Part shown: positions 57,226 to 64,000 of the stretch, one piece after another
Layout: every line of letters begins with the position of its first letter
Position numbering within the stretch: position 1 is the stretch's first letter
Assembly (NCBI GenBank): GCA_037693485.1
Contig: CM075345.1
Coordinates: 87,874,001-87,938,000 of the forward strand
From: Kitagawia praeruptora
Lineage: Eukaryota > Streptophyta > Magnoliopsida > Apiales > Apiaceae
Length of the DNA: 64,000 nucleotides
Direction of reading: 5' to 3'
Notes under the pieces: model-generated
The model's input: the letters and a program-made list of their open reading frames with translations, nothing else
Told to the model about the DNA's origin: nothing
Database searches by the model: none
Program-made: the position numbers and the translations under genes

Positions 57226-58426
57226 TGTTATAGGGAGAATATTGTATAACAATATTTTGGAGGTTTGCTGGAATCACAGAGCAAAATATGGATATTTCGC
57301 TAAGAACACGAAGAACACGGAAGGAGATTGGAGATCGTTTGTGGCTGATCTTGTATGGTGTTTTCAGGGGTGAACTGTCAATCATCCTTTACAAGATGCC
57401 TACGTACCCTATTTATAGGGATCAAGCCATACGTAGTTCTCTTGGAGAAGAAGTTACTAAGACGGGCTAGGGTTCTTAGGGGCTCGACTAAGCCCAAATC
57501 CACTAGACGTCTTCTTGGGTTGATATATTTTACCCATTTATTCTATCCATGATCCATGTTCCAAAGAAGGAAGCAAATGGTCTCGCATGGCTAGAGTTGG
57601 GACCTCTTGGGTGAGGCTAATAGAGAAGTAACAAGGGTGTAGCATGCAACCTCGAGGGGTTGAGTCATGCGAAGCAGACCCAAGTGTATTGATACCCATG
57701 TGACCTCGAGGGGCTGCGTCATGAGCCTTCCAGCAGAGAATGAGATAACGATCTCGTGTAGTATGTTGATGTAATAATAGTGCGAAGCGATCCCTTGACG
57801 GGAGTCATACGCGAGGCGATCCCTTGACGGGAGTCATACGCGAGGCGATCCCTTGACGGGAGTCATATGCAAAGTGATCCCTTGACGGGAGTTATAAGAG
57901 AGGTGATCCTTGTAAATGCGACCTTGAGGCCGGGCTAGCATGATGCTTAAATCAACTGGCCTCGCTGACGAGGCGAATGGAGAAGCTGCATGGCCTCGCA
58001 TGCGGCCTCGCTGGGCTAGTCATGCGAGGTGGTCCACGCTGTACGGAGATAATTATACTCACGCGACCTCGCTCGGCCTGACCGTAAGCCTTCATAATAA
58101 ATATGCTCTAGGCCTCGCTGGACCTCTAGGCCTTGCTGGACCTTGCAGATAGAAAATTCTAGGCCACGTTGGACCTCTAGGCCACGCTGGACCTTGTAGA
58201 GAGACATGCATGATAGATGCTATCCCATACTAGGGACTTTGTTGGCGAACTCGACCCGCAGCTTGGGGTCGCAAACTTCCACATTGTGCTTGATTGTATA
58301 TTGGACTGACTCCTGGTGGTGGGTTTTAGTGACCCAATCTTCATCTCTAGGCCCATTATGAGTTGTGGACCTCTATTTAAGCCCATTAGGCCTACTTAGG
58401 GCTTATGCCAAGATTTGGGCATAACA
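57226..58426 (-). mobile_element. 5' LTR of element B
   Basis: Partner of 45021-46221, the same length, with the TATA palindrome at 57407-57420 and the 29-bp repeat from about 57786. Its right edge meets the GTACC duplication. Confidence 0.92.
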
Positions 58427-58431
58427 GTACC

Positions 58432-58840
58432 CATATCCTTCTTCAAAAGAATTCATTTGTCCGCACTGAGCACTCTGAGAATTATAGACATTGTAAGAGC
58501 ATTCAAAACCAAAGTGACCCTGCACACCACAAATTTGACAGAAGTTGTAAGTTTTAGGGGCCACTTGTGACATCTCATTGATACTCATTGGACGCATAGT
58601 GGGCTCTATAGTCTTCGACATGGCAATCTCTCGAGTATGTGCCTCTACTAGGGAAGATAAGAGTGCAAAAGTATCAACTTCACCCATTGCAAACCTGTAG
58701 ACACTCAACAAAGCCAAGAAAACGCAGTAAAATTTGCCTCAATTGGAACAAAGGTTCCAACGAGACAATGGAAACAATCGAAACAACTAAATTAAAATCA
58801 ACAGAAACTCGCTGTCTCCCTGGCAGCGGTGCCAAAAACT
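58432..58840 (-). pseudogene. gag: Short gag N-terminus with zinc knuckle, deleted Athila element (plus leader)
   Basis: Begins MGEVDTFALLSSLVEAHTRE near 58688 after a leader of about 130 nt from the PBS. It reaches a CCHC zinc knuckle (CQICGVQGHFGFEC, C-x2-C-x4-H-x4-C) within about 60 residues. The capsid domain of some 250 residues that normally precedes the knuckle (compare element E gag) is absent, so gag is internally deleted. The frame runs into element B at 58431 and would continue at 45015. Confidence 0.72.
58817..58834 (-). other. Primer binding site of the deleted Athila element
   Basis: Minus-strand TGGCACCGCTGCCAGGGA lies after AGTTTT next to the LTR. It differs at about three positions from the Asp-tRNA complement used by Athila and at two from element E, mostly G-to-A, as expected of decay. 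Confidence 0.7.
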
Positions 58841-60182
58841 TGATGTGTCAAATTATACCTAACCGCAAGCGCACGGTGTCTATTGCTAATACAGATGGCA
58901 AGCGGGTCGAATCCACAAGGAGACAGGTTCTACTAATTCCTTTTCAGTTATGCTAAAGCAATCAATGTGATCCTATAACTAGAGTATGTTAATCTCTTTC
59001 AAGCATTAACACTCTCGAAACATTCAACACAATTAACCACTTTTAGTAATTCAATCAATCAGGTATTAGAGTCAAGTTAATCTCTTCCAAGCATTAACGC
59101 TCTCAGAAATCCAGTGATGCTTCCGCACTCAAATTCAATTCTGCTAATCGTATGTGTGCCTCTAGTAAGTAAATCTCTCGATCCATACCCCTATTTGCAT
59201 ATAATTAATCCATGATATTGGCCGATTACATAAATTAATGATTAAAACATATCAATCAGAATTAACCATAACCAATCAAACCACTATGAAAATCATGCCA
59301 ATATTAGTGCAAACGTGACTTTCCTTTAAGCCCTAGAAATAACTACTCGCTAATAATTAAACAAGTAAAACAACTAGTAAAACAAGAAAACATAATTAAA
59401 CTAATAAGAACAAAGAAAAGATTAAGAGAACAAAACCTTCAAACTTCAATGTTGTCACCCAAAAGAAGAGTCATGGTGTTTCTCTACATCTCCAACTAAT
59501 AATACTAATCTACTCTAAACTATATTATCTGATCTAATATTACATCCCTCATAATAATGTATCCCAAGATGTGTTTATATAGCCTCTTGAAGTCTTGCCC
59601 AACAAGAAAATACCAAAACGGAATTATAATAGAATTTCTGCAAAATACGTTTCCTAAACTGAGTCTGTTTTTAAGGAAAATTCGTGGCTGAATTTTCTTC
59701 AGATATTCTGGAACGTTCCAACTGTAATTGGACCTCTGGAGCACTTTAAAATGAAAGAGAATTCCGTTATTTTCACGTGGACAGTAAGATCGTCCAAAAC
59801 GGACTTGTAGAACTCAAGATATGGCCAAAATAGTGAATCAGGATTTTTGGGACAATTTCCGGAATTTCCAGAATACCCTCGAGGCCGCATCCTGGAGTTC
59901 TGAGGCCGCGGCCTGGAGCCAAATCTGCCCAAGATTGTAGAAAATCTCCCAGGCTTCGCGTGAGCTGTAAGATCGCTGAAAACGGACTTCTAGAACTCCA
60001 GATATGGCCAAAACAGTGTAGACTGCGCAGCCTTCCCGGAAAATCCGAATTTTAATCAATTTAATCTCCAAAAACGATAGAAGCATCAACCTTAATCAAC
60101 ATTCTCGTAAATCTGAACAACTAAGCAAAACACATCAAAACTACACAAACTTGAGTCCAAAACAATCAATTTAAGCTGATAT
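58841..60182 (-). mobile_element. 5' LTR of the deleted Athila element, cut by element E
   Basis: Aligns with 40316-41785, lacks about 145 bp by deletion, and stops at GATAT (60178-60182), 34 bp before the expected end. Element E begins at the next base, so the missing end should lie beyond E's far LTR. TATA box at 59573-59583. Confidence 0.85.
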
Positions 60183-61735
60183 TGATAAGTGGATTTTATA
60201 TCCACTTGGAACATTTCATATCGGCTTAAATTGGTGTACTTGGACTCAAGTTTGTGGTATTTTTTATGTGTTTTATTTACTTGTGTAGGTTTGGAGAAAT
60301 ATCGATTAAGGGTGAATTTTCCATTGATTTTGGAGTTGATTATGCTAAGGAATGAAGAATGGTGACTTGATATCAACTATCAAGAGTTTTGCAAGTCATT
60401 GGATTGAAGATGGGAAGTTATTGCAAAAGTAACGGAAGGAAACGGCTGAAAAATGAAGAAAAAATGCTGAAAACAAGTCGCCACCAGCCAAGGGAGCGCT
60501 GGCAGCGCTTGACGGGCGCAGGCTGCGTTGCTAACAGGGAGGACAGCGCAGGCAGCGCTGGTAGCTGCGCAGGCTGCGCTGGTGCGGCCAGAAATTGCTG
60601 AAAAATCTCCTTTTTGCCCTATTTCGAATTTTAACTATATTTTTTACACCCAAACCTATTTCCAATTGTATTTTAGGTTATTTTTCTTGTTGGGCAAGAT
60701 ATGTAGGCTTATATAAACACATCTTAGCCTTGTAAAATAGAGATTTATCATAGCATTATTATTATTGTAAGTTAGTTTCGCAAGGGAGAAAAGGGGAAAA
60801 GGATTCAAGCTCGGTGACAAGCACGGATCTCGATCTACTTCATCTTTTGTATACGTTGAATCATAGATTTGTTTCTCAACTCTTATTTTATTAATATCAT
60901 TATTCCTTTCTTTTATATCTTGTTAATTACCATGTCTTCATCAAATCCCATGACGATGAACGGTTCAATTATGGGCTAATCGTTGTCCTGGGATCCTAGT
61001 GGATTTATCTATGTAGCTTAGTAGTTTGCATGCCTTAAAGATTTGTGTGTGGCGTATAATTGATATCCTCGTATGGTTAGACTTAATAGATAGATGCGTC
61101 GCGAACATCTAAATTGTTAATCTCTTGTGAAGTGAAAGTGGATCTTGAGATTTAGAACTTGCCATGCTAGCATAGGTTCATAATTGTTATCAATATGATT
61201 GTGGTGTGAGATGAAAATACTTATACTGCCCTGTGTGATCTTTATGGATAACTTGATCTTCAACCGTTATGTTTTCAAATTCTATAGACATATAGGGTCT
61301 AAGCATAATTGGTGTCTATTCATCTTCTATCTCTTTTGTGGATGTATGTTTAGTTTGGTATGCGTATGCTGACAGGTAGCGTATACTTGTTTCGTGTTAT
61401 CCGATCAGATATCAAAACCATTGCACATAGTGATTAAAGGCTGCAACTCTAAGTGAAGTAGATGATGAAACTAGGATTCCATGTTTTATTCTCATATTAG
61501 TAATTCCAATTTTTACTCTCATTAATTGTTTAATTCTTAGTTTTATAATTTGCACTTAGTTAATTTAGATAATCAATCTCTATTTTGTTATTTTTCTTAG
61601 CAGTGGATAAAAACCATACATCGGTGCATAGGTACATTAATTGAATTGAACACCATTCTAGATCTCTGTGGGAACGAACTTGATTTAATCATATATTACT
61701 TGTGACAACGTGCGCTTGCGTGATTTTGCATAACA
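60183..61735 (+). mobile_element. 5' LTR of element E
   Basis: 1553 bp, TGATAAGTGG to GCATAACA. It holds a GC-rich block of repeated GGCAGCGCT/GCAGGCTGCG words (60495-60600) about 110 bp upstream of the TATA box TATATAAAC (60710-60718). No second copy is in the window; boundaries rest on the PBS on the right and the break in the host LTR on the left. Confidence 0.78.
60710..60718 (+). promoter_or_regulatory. TATA box, element E LTR
   Basis: CTTATATAAACACATCTTAG is conserved in the two Athila LTRs on the opposite strand (41177-41186, 59573-59583). Transcription would run rightwards into gag. Confidence 0.6.
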
Positions 61736-61741
61736 AGTTTT

Positions 61742-61759
61742 TGGCGCCGCTGCCGGGGA
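61742..61759 (+). other. Primer binding site of element E (Asp tRNA)
   Basis: TGGCGCCGCTGCCGGGGA, 6 nt after the LTR, matches the complement of plant Asp tRNA used by Athila (TGGCGCCGTTGCCGGGGA) with one difference. Confidence 0.8.
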
Positions 61760-61875
61760 TCATCGGTGTTTTTATTTTAGTTTATGTGCTTGTCATCAGT
61801 GGTCGTTAGCATTCACTGACTCGGATTCTTACTTAGTTTGTTTGTTTCGTGGTGTTTGCAGGTACTTAAGTTTGT

Positions 61876-62898
61876 ATGCGAACACGCTTACAAGCTCGTT
61901 TGGAAGAACTGGCGGAAGACGATCTTGTAGAGAATAAAGAGAATAAGGAGGAGGAATCTGAAACTACAGTAGCAATGGCAGATGCAGCAGCAGCTAAGGC
62001 TTTGAAGGACTATTCTCAGCCGAAACTCAATGATATCCAGTCTAGCATTATTAGGCCAGCTATTGCAGCGAACAATTTTGAGATTAAGTCTGGCACAATT
62101 CAGATGGTGCAGAATTCAGTTCAGTTTGGGGGAGCTCCTACGGAGGATGCCAACATGCATGTTAGGGACTTTATCGAAATCTGCGACACTTTCAAGTGTA
62201 ATGGTGTGACGGATGATGCTATCAGGTTGAGGCTTTTCCCATTCTCTCTGAGGGATAAGGCTAAGAGCTGGCTACACTCTTTACCACCTGGTTCCATTAC
62301 TACATGGGAAGATCTTGCTCAGAAGTTCCTTACTAAATTCTTCCCTATGGCGAAAACTGCAGCAATAAGGAACCAGTTGACTCAATTTCAACAGCAATCT
62401 GGCGAGTCGTTGTGTGAGGCTTGGGAACGCTATAAGGAGATGCTAAGGAAGTGTCCTCATCATGGCATGCCTGATTGGATGGTTATTAATGGTTTTTACA
62501 ATGGGTTGGGAGCACAATCTAGGCCTTTGCTAGATGCAGCATCAGGTGGAGCTCTTTGGGCGAATAGCTATGATGAAGCTTATGAACTTATAGAGATGAT
62601 GGCTGCTAATGAATATCAAAATCCAACCCAAAGGCTATCTCAAGGCAAGGCAGCAGGAATTTTGGATATAGATACAGCTTCAATGATTACGGCTCAGTTG
62701 AAAGCTCTTGCTATGAAGGTGGATTCTCTTGCTAATTATGGAGTTCAGCAGATGGCTAGTGTTTGTGAGTTATGTGCGGGCGCACATGAGACGAATCAGT
62801 GTGCTATCTCTTCTGAATCAGCACAGTTCGTGAGTAATTTTCAGAGACCTGCTGCACCAGTTCCAGCCACTTATTATCCTAATAATCGGAATCATCCC
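61876..62898 (+). pseudogene. gag: gag of element E, truncated by LTR C2
   Basis: Starts MRTRLQARLEELAEDD, 117 nt after the PBS, and is open for about 341 codons up to the insertion. An acidic N-terminus is followed by the Athila-type retrotransposon gag domain at about residues 95-190 (LFPFSLRDKAKSWLHSLPPG, TWEDLAQKFLTKFFP, LCEAWERYKEMLRKCPHHG). A zinc knuckle C-x2-C-x3-H-x4-C is at residues 297-309 (CELCAGAHETNQC), the spacing usual for Athila. The reading frame is intact until the LTR, whose bases add about 20 foreign codons and a stop. Protease and pol would lie beyond the LTR. Confidence 0.85.
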
Positions 62899-63647
62899 TG
62901 TAATAACCCGGATTTTTCAAGAAATGATTTTATTATTATTTCAATAATAGTAATGTTTTCCTAAAATGAGGAGGAATTTTTTTTTATTTTAATATTCAAT
63001 TATTTAATTATTTTCGGTTAAGTGGAGCCTGGTGCTCCTATTTACAATTTTATTGACTGAGTAGATACCTCGAGTCAATAGTTTATTTATGCAAAGATTA
63101 ATTTTGGAATGTTTATTCAGTAAAGATTTTATTTTAAATTATTGAATAATTTAGAGATTTTAAAATCCTTAGAAAATGTTTATTTTAATTATTTGAGGAT
63201 TTGTAGAAATTACTTGATTAATATATAAAATCAAGAATTTGAGATTTTACTAAAACAATAGTGTTTGTAGTATTTTTATAAAGCCCCGTAAATTGTGAAT
63301 TATGAATCACAATTATTATTTTTATGATTTGTTTTTTTTAAATTATTAATATTTGTAAAATGCATATCAATTTAGAAAATTTAGATTTAATTCTAATTCT
63401 TTCGCCAAAAGTCTTTAAAAATATTCTAGTATTTAATTATGCTAAAAAAATTTTATTTTTACAAATTAGAGTTATTAGTGTAAAATATTAATTAAAGTGT
63501 GTAGTAATTAAATGTATCGCTTTTTAAATTGTGTTGGGCTTGAGGCCCATTAGGTTTTCAACACAGCTCATATACATACCAGATACGCACATAAAAACAC
63601 ACACAGCCGCACAAACAAGAACGACGGGGAGAGAAAAGAGATTGGGA

Positions 63648-63679
<32 letters not shown>

Positions 63680-64000
63680 AGGAGATGATGAAGGAGGATC
63701 ATCCTCCCTCTTTTCTACAATTCAAAGTCAGCCAAGGGAGAGGAGAGGAAGGAGTGAAGGCTTGCTTGTTTCGGCCATGGAAGAAGATGAAGGTGGAGAA
63801 GATGATGAATAGTGGTGTTCTTGAGTTTTGGTTGATTAAAGAGGTATAAAATCTTTGTTTCAAACTTTGATTTTGTGTTTAATTAACGAGCATAAGTAGT
63901 AGTAGTTAGCAGATTTTCAAGGTTTCTAAGAGTATATTATTGTTTAGTAGTGTTTAATAAATGAATTGATGAAGTGGGTTTGTTTAGAGTAGTATGCAAA
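62899..64000 (+). mobile_element. LTR of family C, beginning (copy C2), runs off the window
   Basis: Starts TGTAATAACCCGGATTTTTC and follows solo LTR C1 (49105 onward) with small indels. Whether it is a solo LTR or the 5' end of a complete element cannot be seen. The five bases before it are ATCCC, the expected target duplication. A GA microsatellite is at about 63652-63682. Confidence 0.85.
63652..63682. repeat. (GA)n microsatellite in LTR C2
   Basis: About 14 GA units after an AAGAGATTGGGAAGAGAAGAG lead-in, at the place of the longer tract in C1 (50104-50155). Confidence 0.85.

Larger units (their letters stand above)
45021..58426 (-). mobile_element. Non-autonomous Tat/Retand-like Ty3/gypsy element B, holding a solo LTR
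   Basis: Two 1201-bp LTRs (45021-46221 and 57226-58426), TGTTATAGGG to GGGCATAACA, flanked by a perfect GTACC duplication (45016-45020 and 58427-58431). On the minus strand: 5' LTR, PBS identical to element D, broken gag, protease start, [solo LTR], non-coding DNA with an antisense ORF, purine tract, 3' LTR. RT, RNase H and integrase are absent, so it is a deletion derivative of about 7.66 kb without the solo LTR. By eye the LTRs differ at about 24 sites, about 2%. Confidence 0.9.
40316..60182 (-). mobile_element. Internally deleted Athila-like Ty3/gypsy element, holding element B
   Basis: LTRs of one family at 40316-41819 (3') and 58841-60182 (5', truncated by element E). On the minus strand the order is 5' LTR, Asp-tRNA-like PBS, a short gag with zinc knuckle, [element B], rest of gag, a second ORF, a 1.8 kb non-coding 3' region, purine tract and 3' LTR. 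Without element B it is about 6.5 kb, whereas autonomous Athila elements are over 10 kb. Most of gag, all of RT except a scrap, and integrase are missing, so it depended on others to move. The left flank is ATGTG; its partner is off the window beyond element E. Confidence 0.82.
60183..62898 (+). mobile_element. Athila-like element E, 5' part (LTR, PBS, gag)
   Basis: LTR 60183-61735, PBS and gag on the plus strand, cut at 62899 by a family C LTR. The LTR start TGATAAGTGGAT...CATATCGGCTTAAATTG is homologous to that of the Athila LTR it landed in, in the opposite orientation. The likely target duplication is GATAT, its partner beyond the window. Confidence 0.82.

Overview
This is a gene-poor, repeat-packed window of nuclear DNA from a flowering plant, very probably a eudicot. 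Every coding sequence I could identify belongs to a transposable element, and I found no convincing host gene, tRNA gene or rRNA gene. The plant assignment rests on a Sirevirus-type Ty1/copia element, Tat-type and Athila-type Ty3/gypsy elements, an RTE LINE, Helitrons, and Stowaway, hAT-like and Mutator-like MITEs. The large extra ORF of the Sirevirus resembles, from memory, ORFs common in asterids; the species is not determined.

Left nest (1-31836). A Tat-like Ty3/gypsy element on the minus strand (element D: gag, protease and part of RT at 9296-12598, PBS at 12674, LTR from 12693) was hit twice. A plus-strand Ty3/gypsy element with a 5.0 kb LTR interrupts its RT; the 3' LTR is 4271-9295 and the decayed interior 1-4270 runs off the left edge. 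A 13.8 kb Sirevirus (13213-31751, minus strand, TSD TTATT) sits in its LTR. That Sirevirus carries gag, an uninterrupted 1090-codon pol and a very long third ORF, and the third ORF is cut by a 4.77 kb solo LTR (17492-22264, TSD ATCTC) of the same family as 4271-9295.

Middle (31837-40315). This is older AT-rich intergenic DNA with small elements: a relic LTR end, two non-autonomous Helitrons (32763-33744 and 36709-37206), a Mutator-like MITE made of hairpin modules (34442-34935, 9-bp TSD), a hAT-like MITE (35166-35382), the 3' end of an RTE LINE (about 36041-36680), a hAT-like element holding a Stowaway MITE (37751-38545), and a degenerate direct duplication.

Right nest (40316-64000). An internally deleted Athila-like element (minus strand, LTRs 40316-41819 and 58841-60182) is split inside gag by a non-autonomous Tat/Retand-like element (element B, 45021-58426, TSD GTACC). 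Element B is split in its protease by a 5.74 kb solo LTR (49105-54847, TSD AGAGG). The right Athila LTR was entered by a related plus-strand Athila element (element E, 60183 onward), whose gag is cut at 62899 by a second LTR of the 49105-54847 family.

The most interesting signal is regulatory. The Sirevirus U3 holds 7-8 copies of the palindrome TTCTCGAA (TTCnnGAA, the core of a heat-shock element). Eight more copies lie in the spacer just upstream of ORF3, followed by a TATA-like site, a telo-box, a CT-rich leader and a strong plant start context. This suggests that ORF3 has its own, possibly stress-responsive, promoter. That is an inference from motifs and has not been tested.
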